A stretch of DNA of 6,521 nt from Nitrososphaeraceae archaeon (lineage in GTDB: Archaea; Thermoproteota; Nitrososphaeria; Nitrososphaerales; Nitrososphaeraceae). The notes under the pieces were generated by a model. That model was given only the letters and a program-made list of their open reading frames with translations, was not told the DNA's origin and did not search any database. This document shows, piece after piece, positions 1-6,172 of this stretch. The DNA lies in contig JANWJI010000134.1 in NCBI GenBank assembly GCA_025449515.1, positions 1 through 6,521 of the forward strand. Reading direction: 5' to 3'. Positions within the stretch are counted from its first letter, which is position 1. Each line of letters begins with the position of its first letter. The translations under genes and the position numbers were made by a program.

Positions 1-21
1 ACTAAATTATTGGCCTGCCAC

Positions 22-894
22 TCAGGGTTTAGTCGCGACAATACATATGCATTCGTTGTCCATTCTTATAGATCCAGTAGCGGTTGCATATCTTGTTGCT
101 GCGTATTTAGCCGCTCTACTCCAGATTAATTTTTTCCTTTCTTCAGATTCAGTAGATAAAAAAATACGAGCGCCAGTACTAATCGCTTGACAATAACGAC
201 TATAATCTTCACCAAATGAAAACTCGAATGTTACAGTTACCGTCTCGATTCCAACATCTCTAAATCCTGCTCCAAGGAAAAAATTTGCAAGTCTATTCTT
301 GTCCGCAAGACCAAATGGATTTGGAACACTAGGCAAATTCTCAGTAGCCATCTGTACTGACTCGCCTATAATTTGCATCGCCAGACTGATTACTGGGACC
401 TTATGTGCATAGGCCCAAACTGCTGCAACAAATCTCCCGCCAGATACTAGAGATCTATGTATCTTAAGGAGTGTTGAATTTAGATTTGGCAAAAACATTA
501 ATCCCCAACGACATAGTACAGCATCAAAAGATAGATCCGGTAACACTAAATCTTGTGCGGCGGTTTCCCAGTATTCGATAATGTCTTGCGATCCACTATC
601 TACGACTCTTTGTTTTGCAATTGCTAACATTTCTGTTGAGATATCAGTAGCCAATATATGACCAGTCGCGCCAACAACTCTTGCCGCTGTTAATGCTGGC
701 TCTCCAATGCCTGTTGCTATATCCAGTATTCGCTGTCCCGTCCTAATTTCTGCAAGTTCAACTAATCTATTACTTAGGCTTTGAGCGGCCTTCTTAATAT
801 GTGGCCACCATATTCGATAGCCTTGGGCAGCGCTATCCCAGATTGGACCTCGACCGATTTTGGCCTGCCTAGGATCAAATGAAGCAGATGTCAT
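22..894 (-). CDS. Class I SAM-dependent methyltransferase, UbiE/Methyltransf_11-like
   Basis: Predicted soluble 290-residue methyltransferase that would transfer a methyl group from S-adenosylmethionine to an unidentified small molecule. The Rossmann core is clear: motif I is ILDIATGIGEPAL (about residues 56-68), the acidic residue after strand 2 is D84 in ATDIS, motif IV is FDAVLCRWGLMFLP (123-136), and a post-motif strand is SGGRFVAAVW (151-160). The N-terminal segment WDSAAQGYRIWWPHIKKAAQ resembles archaeal UbiE-like proteins that carry a helical cap before the core. The C-terminal 130 residues probably form the substrate lid. Start ATG at 894 is supported by a TATA-like box 28 bases upstream, giving a leaderless mRNA; no Shine-Dalgarno sequence is present. 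It lies downstream of the cupredoxin gene on the same strand, but a 262-base gap with its own promoter argues against an operon. The fold is secure; the substrate is unknown, and the ubiquinone/menaquinone role of UbiE should not be assumed. Confidence 0.9.
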   Translation of the reverse strand: MTSASFDPRQAKIGRGPIWDSAAQGYRIWWPHIKKAAQSLSNRLVELAEIRTGQRILDIATGIGEPALTAARVVGATGHILATDISTEMLAIAKQRVVDSGSQDIIEYWETAAQDLVLPDLSFDAVLCRWGLMFLPNLNSTLLKIHRSLVSGGRFVAAVWAYAHKVPVISLAMQIIGESVQMATENLPSVPNPFGLADKNRLANFFLGAGFRDVGIETVTVTFEFSFGEDYSRYCQAISTGARIFLSTESEERKKLIWSRAAKYAATRYATATGSIRMDNECICIVATKP

Positions 895-917
895 ATTATT
901 ATCGAAGTTAACATGAG

Positions 918-927
918 ATATTATAAT
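918..927 (-). promoter_or_regulatory. TATA box of the methyltransferase gene
   Basis: On the minus strand this reads ATTATAATAT, centred about 28 bases before the ATG at 894. That spacing places the transcription start at or next to the start codon, as expected for an archaeal leaderless promoter. It is recognised by sequence and spacing only. Confidence 0.5.
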
Positions 928-1129
928 GTGTTCACACGAAATCTTGCATCGATGATCGTGATCTAATTATTGGTCTAAGTTTGAAATAAATTGCTTCTCG
1001 TATGCTTTACTAGAAATACCAGCGATAAGGCAATTTACCCCCTAAATGAAAAGTCTATTTTGCATTTCTGAGGCTCGGTATTCTTTACTTGCTAATTTCG
1101 GTTTGGTCCTAACTTTGTTGTTTACCACT

Positions 1130-1134
1130 AAAAA
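1130..1134 (-). terminator. Possible U-tract terminator of the cupredoxin gene
   Basis: A five-base T run on the minus strand (TTTTTAGTGG read towards upstream) begins about 23 bases after the cupredoxin stop codon and is embedded in AT-rich sequence. Archaeal RNA polymerase terminates at such U tracts without needing a hairpin. The tract is short, so the call is tentative. Confidence 0.25.
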
Positions 1135-1156
1135 TTAAATATGAATTAATTGACTT

Positions 1157-1657
1157 TTATGGACCCGATACCACTTGTATTGTTCCTCTCATTGTGAAGG
1201 GATGGTACGCACAATGGTATGTAAATGTACCAGTCATAGTTGGTTTGAACGACAATTGGCCTGAACTATTTGGATTTATATCATCACTTGATGGTAATAC
1301 ATCTGCTCCTGTATCTATAATTAATTCATGTTTTGTATCTGTAGGATTTTGGATTCTTATCATATTACTTGCGTTTGCAAGGACCTTTAACTTGGGATTG
1401 GGTACTCCCTTGCCAGCGTCTATCCAGTTATACACGCCTGGCTTTTGTTCTTTTGCTGATAATTGAATAGTGTTAGTAGAGGAATTAGCTGCATTTTTGT
1501 CTTTTATAGCAGATGCTGTTTGCAAATGGTATCGATTTGAATAACTACTAATATTCATTAAACCGAATACCAGTGCTGCTGTCAATATACATGCTGCGAT
1601 AACTGCAAACACAATCAGTGTTTTGCTGTTGTATTCAGATGAAGTTTTTGTGTTCAT
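1157..1657 (-). CDS. Membrane-anchored cupredoxin (type 1 blue copper domain) protein
   Basis: Predicted small blue-copper electron carrier held on the outer face of the cytoplasmic membrane. With the start at 1657 it has 166 residues: a short polar N-terminus (MNTKTSSEYNSK), one membrane segment (about 13-33), a Ser/Asn-rich linker, and a C-terminal cupredoxin domain (about 75-164). All four type 1 copper ligands are visible: His110 in KHELII, then Cys149, His152 and Met156 in HCAYHPFTM. An in-frame ATG at 1702 would add 15 residues (MYTSRINVILCSHSA). I prefer 1657 because the best TATA box (1711-1719) would place the transcript start near 1689, downstream of the longer start. Ammonia-oxidising archaea use many such copper proteins where bacteria use cytochromes c, so a role in respiratory electron transfer is plausible but inferred. 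It is divergent from the CDGSH gene. Fold and copper site are secure; the partner is unknown. Confidence 0.9.
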   Translation of the reverse strand: MNTKTSSEYNSKTLIVFAVIAACILTAALVFGLMNISSYSNRYHLQTASAIKDKNAANSSTNTIQLSAKEQKPGVYNWIDAGKGVPNPKLKVLANASNMIRIQNPTDTKHELIIDTGADVLPSSDDINPNSSGQLSFKPTMTGTFTYHCAYHPFTMRGTIQVVSGP

Positions 1658-1800
1658 CGCACTATGACTACAAAGTATAACATTTATTCTGGACGTGTAC
1701 ATGAAAGATCAGATATAGTCAAATGTAGTACGATGTATTACACCATATGTTGTTGGTAGACATCCAGAATATTAGTAATATACTACACTGATATCATATA
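1658..1800. promoter_or_regulatory. Divergent control region between cupredoxin and CDGSH genes
   Basis: These 143 bases separate two divergently transcribed metal/redox protein genes (98 bases if the longer cupredoxin start is used). The region holds the cupredoxin TATA-like box (1711-1719), the words CCATATGTTG and TGGTAGACA (1743-1762, both found again near 5887-5922), and an AT-rich block at 1768-1783 (AATATTAGTAATATAC). That block lies roughly where a TATA box for the TTG start at 1801 should be, although its spacing is not ideal. No Shine-Dalgarno sequence precedes 1801. Confidence 0.4.
1711..1719 (-). promoter_or_regulatory. TATA-like box of the cupredoxin gene
   Basis: On the minus strand this reads ACTATATCT, the most TATA-like stretch upstream of the cupredoxin gene. 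The implied transcription start is about 1689, leaving a leader of roughly 30 bases before the ATG at 1657. This is the main reason for preferring the shorter start. Confidence 0.4.
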
Positions 1801-2013
1801 TTGGCGAGACTGGTTAAAAAGGAATTCAAAGGTCCATTGGAGATTAAGATTGGGACAAAAAGCATATGGATTTGTATGTGTGGCTTAAGCATTAACCAAC
1901 CATTTTGTGATGATTCCCATGAGAAAACAGCAGATGAAGAAGATAATAAAACTTATGCATATGAAAAAGAAGGCGACAGAACTGAAGTAAAGAATTGGGA
2001 AGTGGCGTATTAG
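1801..2013 (+). CDS. CDGSH-type iron-sulfur (mitoNEET-like) small protein
   Basis: A 70-residue protein of the CDGSH iron-sulfur family, which binds a redox-active [2Fe-2S] cluster through three cysteines and one histidine. The ligands are visible as Cys25, Cys27, Cys36 and His40 in WICMCGLSINQPFCDDSH, with the family's Ser30 and Pro34 in place. The N-terminus MARLVKKEFKGPLEIKIG is typical of archaeal single-motif members. The start is TTG at 1801: a TGA at 1789 closes the frame upstream, and the next ATG falls inside the cluster-binding motif. The C-terminal 30 residues are strongly charged. One oddity is that the usual glycine of CDGSH is aspartate here (Asp38), a change explicable by one base (GGN to GAT); all four ligands remain. 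There is no targeting signal, so it should be cytoplasmic. Members act in electron transfer or Fe-S cluster handling; the partner here is unknown. Confidence 0.92.
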   Translation: MARLVKKEFKGPLEIKIGTKSIWICMCGLSINQPFCDDSHEKTADEEDNKTYAYEKEGDRTEVKNWEVAY

Positions 2014-2127
2014 ATCATGTCATTTGGTTACTATCGAATCACGATTGATACGGTTCAGAAAATAGATCATGCAGATTTTATTCAGGTTAGTATCATAAAT
2101 AGAACTAACTATGAATACATAGCATCA

Positions 2128-2136
2128 TATATTTAA
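2128..2136 (+). promoter_or_regulatory. TATA box of the histidine kinase gene
   Basis: TATATTTAA is centred about 28 bases before the ATG at 2160, so transcription should begin at or just before the start codon. No ribosome binding site precedes the ATG. A short inverted pair, GTTAGT (2086-2091) and ACTAAC (2104-2109), lies just upstream and could be an operator, but this is weak. Confidence 0.55.
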
Positions 2137-2159
2137 TTCTCAATTAGCGGTGTTATTCA

Positions 2160-4073
2160 ATGCCTGAAAAGTATAGTAGTTTTAAAATTAAAAGTATTTT
2201 CTATGGAAGAGATAAAGTAATAGCTATTATTAGTATTGTATTGATCATATCAACTTTTTATGGTTTATTTTTTTCCTTCCAAGATATTTCAGAAGGGAAT
2301 GTCAAAAATAATCTATTTGCTCAGCAGAGAGATCGTCAGATTATGGCAACAAGAAATCTTTCTCAACATATTACCTCAGACCTAGGTCTGGTAGAAGCAA
2401 GACTTGAGGGATTATCAAATTCAATATATTTTCAGCAAGAAGATTTAACTAGCAATAAAACGAAAACGTTAGTTCAAACTAACTTTTTAAAAATAGCTGG
2501 TATAGTATATCATCTATTCGTAGTAGATAAAAACAATATAGTGACGATAGATATTTCTACTAAAGGTGCAAAAACATTTGTGGGTACCGATGTCTCACAA
2601 AGTCAACATGTAATGCAAGCAGAAAAAACCCGAGAGCCAGTATTTTCTAATGGATATGTAGGAATAGATGGTAAAACCAGAATTGGAATAATCTATCCTG
2701 TTATAAATAGACAGACAGGGAAATATTTAGGAGTGGTAGGAGCAGTTGTTCCCGTTGTACAATTCTTTTCCAAATATGAAAATATTTATAATATAGAATC
2801 ACAGTTCCTAGTAGCCTATGATAAGAATAAAAACTACATAGCTACTCCAAGGACACAATTGTTAGGAAAGAATTTTTTTGCAAACGATGTTCAAGAATTC
2901 TTCCATCATAACCAGATACAGAATAATTTATACCAGCAGGTTTTCTCAGGTAAGCCAGGATATGCTGTCTATGACTTTGGAAGCGGTGAAAGGTTGAATA
3001 CAGGGTATCCTATATTTCTGTCTGGAAAGCCAACATATTTTGTTTTTGTAATAACACCTACTACTACAATATATTCCCAAGTTGCCAAAGTTCTTTTTTC
3101 ACAAAGAATAGAGACATTTTCATTGCTTGCAGGTGCTACTCTTGCAATTGTAGTTTTAATTGTGTTTCTTATCAAATGGAGTAGTCTAAGTGAGGAAGTG
3201 AAGAGAAGAGGAAAGGAATTAGAAGAAGCAAACAAAGAACTTGAAATTGCAAATAAACAATTGTCATTGTCAAATGAGCAGCTAAAGATACGTGAGAAAG
3301 CTCAACAAGAATTTATCAATATAGCAGCACATGAATTACGGACTCCAATACAACCAATCATTGGCTTGTCTGAGGTTCTCCGTTCCAGAAACTTGGAAGG
3401 ACAGTCACAGCAGGAGAATATCTTGGATGTGATAATCAGAAACGCAAAAAGACTGCAGAGACTGTCCCAAGTTATATTAGATATTACACGAATTGAGAGT
3501 GGTCTATTAAAGCTCAACAAGGAACGATTCAATCTAAAACAAGTAATATTCGATACTGTCGATGACTACAGAAATCATGTTAGGAACCCCAACGGGAATG
3601 TAAGAATAGTGTATGGAATTGACAAAGAAGAAGAGACACCGCAAGGAGGAGGAAGGGGTCAACAACGACAAGAACAACTACTACACAAGCAGCGGCTGAT
3701 TCGAGATAATACATCCATTGTCCTTATAGAAGCAGATAAAGTAAGGATAACGCAAGTAATCGATAACCTGGTTAGTAATGCCCTCAAATTTACAAAGGAA
3801 GGAACTATATCTTTATCATTACAAAGCAATGATAAGAGCCAGGCTGTTGTAAGTGTAAAGGATAGTGGTCAAGGTATAGACCCAAGTATGTTACCAAAGC
3901 TGTTTACAAAATTTGCTACAAAGTCTGAATTCGGAGGTACTGGTTTAGGATTATTTATTTCAAAGAATATTATCGAAGCTCATGGAGGCAAAATATGGGC
4001 TGAAAATAATACTAACGAAAAGGGAGCTACTTTTTACTTTAGTCTACCACTATTAGGATCGTCAACTCAATGA
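2160..4073 (+). CDS. Transmembrane sensor histidine kinase with double-Cache sensor domain
   Basis: Predicted membrane receptor kinase (637 residues) that senses an external ligand and autophosphorylates a histidine for transfer to a response regulator. Order of parts: membrane segment 1 (about 20-40), extracytoplasmic double-Cache-like sensor (about 45-310, including LFVVDKNNIVTID and GVVGAVVPV), membrane segment 2 (about 320-339), charged coiled coil (343-385), HisKA dimerisation domain with phosphoacceptor His391 in HELRTPIQPI, and a HATPase_c domain. The ATPase domain shows the N box (DNLVSNALKF, Asn536 and Asn540), G1 (DSGQGI, 568-573), F box (LFTKF, 581-585) and G2 (GGTGLGL, 592-598). 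All catalytic motifs are intact. A hydrophilic Gly/Gln/Arg-rich stretch at about 488-517 interrupts the ATPase domain before the N box. No receiver domain or response regulator gene is in the window, so it is an orphan here. The ligand cannot be read from sequence; known Cache domains often bind amino acids or carboxylates. ATG start with a TATA box at -28. Confidence 0.94.
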   Translation: MPEKYSSFKIKSIFYGRDKVIAIISIVLIISTFYGLFFSFQDISEGNVKNNLFAQQRDRQIMATRNLSQHITSDLGLVEARLEGLSNSIYFQQEDLTSNKTKTLVQTNFLKIAGIVYHLFVVDKNNIVTIDISTKGAKTFVGTDVSQSQHVMQAEKTREPVFSNGYVGIDGKTRIGIIYPVINRQTGKYLGVVGAVVPVVQFFSKYENIYNIESQFLVAYDKNKNYIATPRTQLLGKNFFANDVQEFFHHNQIQNNLYQQVFSGKPGYAVYDFGSGERLNTGYPIFLSGKPTYFVFVITPTTTIYSQVAKVLFSQRIETFSLLAGATLAIVVLIVFLIKWSSLSEEVKRRGKELEEANKELEIANKQLSLSNEQLKIREKAQQEFINIAAHELRTPIQPIIGLSEVLRSRNLEGQSQQENILDVIIRNAKRLQRLSQVILDITRIESGLLKLNKERFNLKQVIFDTVDDYRNHVRNPNGNVRIVYGIDKEEETPQGGGRGQQRQEQLLHKQRLIRDNTSIVLIEADKVRITQVIDNLVSNALKFTKEGTISLSLQSNDKSQAVVSVKDSGQGIDPSMLPKLFTKFATKSEFGGTGLGLFISKNIIEAHGGKIWAENNTNEKGATFYFSLPLLGSSTQ

Positions 4074-4132
4074 TTGCTATATTCACCTTTATAATGAAGC
4101 TGATTGTACAACTAAAGCCTAACTATATGTGA

Positions 4133-4656
4133 ACAGTTTCCACAACTCCAAGAAAGACAGTAGAGTATCCAGCGCAGCCAGCTGATGATATGGGATCTGG
4201 TGGTATTGTAAATCCAGCAGCAACACCAAACAATAATTTACAGCAACATGCAGAGGGTTCAATAAATTAGGTCATGTTGCATTCTAACCCACTGGATATT
4301 GAATTCTAGTGTCAAATCCACTTTGGCTTGAATGTCCCACGAGGATACTGCCCAGAAAATATAGTAAGATTATCTGAATTATTTAAAACTGATCTTCATG
4401 AAATATATCCACGTTTTAGACGAGCTTCTGTTTGGGACGTCCAATGGCTTGGTAGCTTGTAGAAAGCGGGGTAAAAGAACATAGATTGGTTTGGAAACCA
4501 AAGATTCCTCATGAAACCTCACACATCAACGGATTGTTTTTTGTTGGAGATTCTGATGCCCACAGCCCTTTATTATGTTATCCAAAAATAATGTCCTATC
4601 TTAACATGTTTTATGCCAACAACGTTCCTCCTCCAAAATCAACTCCTGTTATATAA
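4133..4656 (+). pseudogene. Decayed FAD-dependent oxidoreductase (phytoene desaturase/amine oxidase-like), C-terminal part
   Basis: There is no intact frame, but joined frames read as the C-terminal part of a flavin oxidoreductase. From 4271 one frame reads VMLHSNPLDIEF, a TAG (4307-4309), then CQIHFGLNVPRGYCPENIV and LSELFKTDLHEIYPRF up to VWDVQWLGSL and a TAG at 4460-4462. The sense continues in another frame from 4456-4459 (VESGVKEHRLVWKPKIPHE, then INGLFFVGDSDAHS) to a TAA at 4654-4656, consistent with a one-base deletion near 4453-4459. The motif GLFFVGD is the C-terminal FAD-contacting motif of this superfamily, and LVWKPKIPHE precedes it naturally. Upstream, 4133-4270 is open in the first frame (45 codons, Pro/Asn/Gln-rich) and ends in another TAG; whether it belongs to the same gene is uncertain. 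The N-terminal dinucleotide-binding GxGxxG half is absent. At least two lesions plus the truncation make it a non-functional relic. Confidence 0.7.
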
Positions 4657-4807
4657 ATATAACTGTGAAGATCTTAGCAGCTGAAAGACAATAGGACTTT
4701 TCTGTAAATGTCAATCTTTAGTACTAGGTCAAAAAGAGTCATTAATTGTAAAGCGGCAAAAAGAGAAGGCTATACTGATTTAATCATCCGTAACTACTCA
4801 TAGACTA
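4657..4807. other. Intergenic segment between pseudogene and propeller gene
   Basis: I see no gene here. Read on the minus strand, downstream of the propeller gene stop, two five-base T runs occur (plus-strand AAAAA at 4758-4762 and 4731-4735). They could terminate that transcript about 50 and 75 bases after its stop codon. No hairpin accompanies them. Confidence 0.3.
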
Positions 4808-5818
4808 CTATTGTACTAACTTGTAAGCTACAAGTTTGTTGTTCTGCATAAGAGGAATTATAATCGTACTTTGACCTGGTATAAACCCTAGATCAGCAGC
4901 ACCTTTTGTGTGTAAATCTATCAAAGTTACATATCCAGTTCCATCAGCATTAACGTCATATACCTTTCCTGCAGGATTATCAGTAACATAGTAATGTGTT
5001 TTGGTAGCATCCGACACTATTCCGTCAAGACCACCAAAAGGAGATGTAGTTCCTGCTTTTCCTAAACTGCTTATTGTCTTATTTTTTATATCAATAACCT
5101 CCACGCCTCCTCCAGGTTTACTCAAAGGTCCCAAAGAAACAACAATTAATTTATTTTTGTTATTGTCTATATACAAACCATTAGGACCGTTTAGTTGTGG
5201 GCTTTGTGACCAAATTTGTAAAGAAGGTGTACTATTTCCAAAATTCGTATCTAGCTTGTAGATAGTATTGGTAATTGTATCAGATACATAGATATTTCCT
5301 CGATTATCTGCTACAACATCATTAAGAAAAGCACTTCCTGGCGCATTGAAGCGCTTGATTATTTTACCACTAGTAATATCTATTTCAACAAGATCTGTGA
5401 TGTCTGAAACATATAACTTACTATTGTCATTAGAAATAGCTATACCCTTTGGTGCATTCAGTCCTGTTATCCAATTTAATTGAATTACGCTCCCGTTAGA
5501 GGGTGAGACTTTAGAGATGAATCCATTTTGATCTTTTTGATCTGGTTTTCCATTTACATTTGAAACCAACAAGACATTTTGTTTAGGTGCATAAGCTACT
5601 GATTCTGGGTTCTTCAAATCAGTTGGCGTTTCCCATAATTTGTTAAGCTTTGTCTGCCCTGCTTGTTGTTGCTGTTGCTGCTCTTGTGCTTGTGCTTGCT
5701 TATCGTTATTCAAATTAATGCTAATTCCGCTGAATAATACTGTTCCTGATATCGCTACTATAAGCAAAAAGGTTCTAATTAATGATTTCTGTGAAAGCCT
5801 TCTATTATTTGCAATCAA
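4808..5818 (-). CDS. Exported SMP-30/gluconolactonase-like beta-propeller protein with polyglutamine linker
   Basis: A 336-residue predicted exported protein. The N-terminus has a basic stretch (NRRLSQKSLIR), a hydrophobic segment (about 16-34) and a polar region ending in AQAQ, so it is a signal peptide or membrane anchor. A low-complexity linker with six consecutive glutamines follows (about 41-55). The rest is six NHL/SMP-30-type blades near 70-88, 122-147, 164-190, 211-230, 263-293 and 306-334, with repeats such as GIAISNDNSKLYVSD and DVVADNRGNIYVSD. Residues at the positions expected for the SMP-30 metal and substrate site are present: Glu72 (NPESVAY), Asn166 (FLNDVVAD), Asn213 (GPNGLYID) and Asp265 (LDGIVSD), so a divalent-metal lactonase or related hydrolase is plausible; the substrate is unknown. 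The start is TTG at 5818: TGA lies two codons upstream, there is no ATG near the N-terminus, and a TATA box sits at -27. It may alternatively be only a binding propeller. Confidence 0.88.
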   Translation of the reverse strand: MIANNRRLSQKSLIRTFLLIVAISGTVLFSGISINLNNDKQAQAQEQQQQQQAGQTKLNKLWETPTDLKNPESVAYAPKQNVLLVSNVNGKPDQKDQNGFISKVSPSNGSVIQLNWITGLNAPKGIAISNDNSKLYVSDITDLVEIDITSGKIIKRFNAPGSAFLNDVVADNRGNIYVSDTITNTIYKLDTNFGNSTPSLQIWSQSPQLNGPNGLYIDNNKNKLIVVSLGPLSKPGGGVEVIDIKNKTISSLGKAGTTSPFGGLDGIVSDATKTHYYVTDNPAGKVYDVNADGTGYVTLIDLHTKGAADLGFIPGQSTIIIPLMQNNKLVAYKLVQ

Positions 5819-5841
5819 TATTCAAACATTACTGAACATAA

Positions 5842-5849
5842 TTAATAAA
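5842..5849 (-). promoter_or_regulatory. TATA box of the propeller gene
   Basis: On the minus strand this reads TTTATTAA, centred about 27 bases before the TTG at 5818. The spacing is that of a leaderless archaeal promoter and independently supports the TTG start. Confidence 0.55.
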
Positions 5850-5930
5850 CCTACGTCTTCATATTCATTATTGTATTCTTATCAGGCCATATGTTGAGTT
5901 CGCCCAAATTGCATGGTAGACAACGATTGT

Positions 5931-5958
5931 ATGATAGTATGCTTCACATACTTATCAT
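5931..5958. repeat. Inverted repeat forming an 11-bp hairpin
   Basis: ATGATAGTATG (5931-5941) pairs with CATACTTATCAT (5947-5958), with a five-base loop CTTCA and a single bulged base; two G-U pairs could extend the stem. No U tract follows on either strand, so it does not look like a simple terminator. It lies 113-140 bases upstream of the propeller start and ends two bases before the left copy of the MITE target duplication. It could be a protein-binding palindrome or a structure that marked the insertion site. Confidence 0.55.
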
Positions 5959-5960
5959 GT

Positions 5961-6077
5961 TATTACTCAGCTCTGTTAACTTAATGGAATAATTGGCAGA
6001 TACTGGTAGCAATTTCATGCTTGGATTAGGAGCAATCTTTCCTATAAGAATCCTTAAGTTAACAGGGCCTATTACTC
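5961..6077. repeat. 8-bp target-site duplication TATTACTC flanking the MITE-like element
   Basis: Perfect direct copies lie at 5961-5968 and 6070-6077, exactly abutting the outer ends of the terminal inverted repeats. Removing 5969-6077 restores a candidate empty site, ATGTTATTACTCGATG. Perfect identity of the copies suggests that the insertion is fairly recent or that the site has seen little mutation. Confidence 0.7.
5969..6069. mobile_element. MITE-like non-autonomous element, IS6-like ends, 101 bp
   Basis: The ends are 16-bp imperfect inverted repeats. The left end is AGCTCTGTTAACTTAA (5969-5984). The right end, read inward on the minus strand, is GGCCCTGTTAACTTAA (6054-6069), giving 14 of 16 matches with 12 innermost bases identical. 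Directly outside both ends is the same octamer, TATTACTC (5961-5968 and 6070-6077), as a target-site duplication would be. The interior is 69 bp with no transposase, so mobility would need a transposase supplied in trans. The terminal pattern GGYYCTGTT together with an 8-bp duplication resembles the IS6 family as I recall it (IS26 ends begin GGCACTGTT), but family assignment is an inference. Either a true MITE or an internally deleted insertion sequence would fit. Confidence 0.72.
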
Positions 6078-6172
6078 GATGAAAAAATTTAAAAACAAAC
6101 AAATGGAGTACCGTTACCTCCAACAAAACTATGGACAATGAAATACTACAGGTCCTTTGAATTCAATATGCC

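Noticed and set aside
1194..1466. 90-codon plus-strand open frame
   Set aside because: It lies wholly antisense to the cupredoxin gene, whose copper-binding motif fixes the true frame.
2011..2071. Repeated word TAGATCATG at 2011-2019 and 2063-2071
   Set aside because: Nine-base repeats are expected by chance in AT-rich sequence, and one copy overlaps the stop codon of the CDGSH gene.
2969..3532. Two minus-strand open frames (88 and 76 codons)
   Set aside because: Both lie antisense within the histidine kinase gene, where the HisKA and coiled-coil frame is unambiguous.
5001..5261. 86-codon plus-strand open frame
   Set aside because: It is antisense to blades of the propeller gene and is Pro/Leu-rich in the way antisense frames often are.
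5640..5897. Plus-strand frame with a run of cysteines resembling a metal-binding peptide
   Set aside because: The cysteine run is the antisense reading of the CAA/CAG glutamine tract of the propeller gene, so it is an artefact.
5944..6138. 64-codon minus-strand open frame starting with TTG
   Set aside because: It spans both ends of the MITE-like element and its target duplication, has no recognisable domain, and lacks a good TATA box at the expected distance. It is most likely fortuitous.
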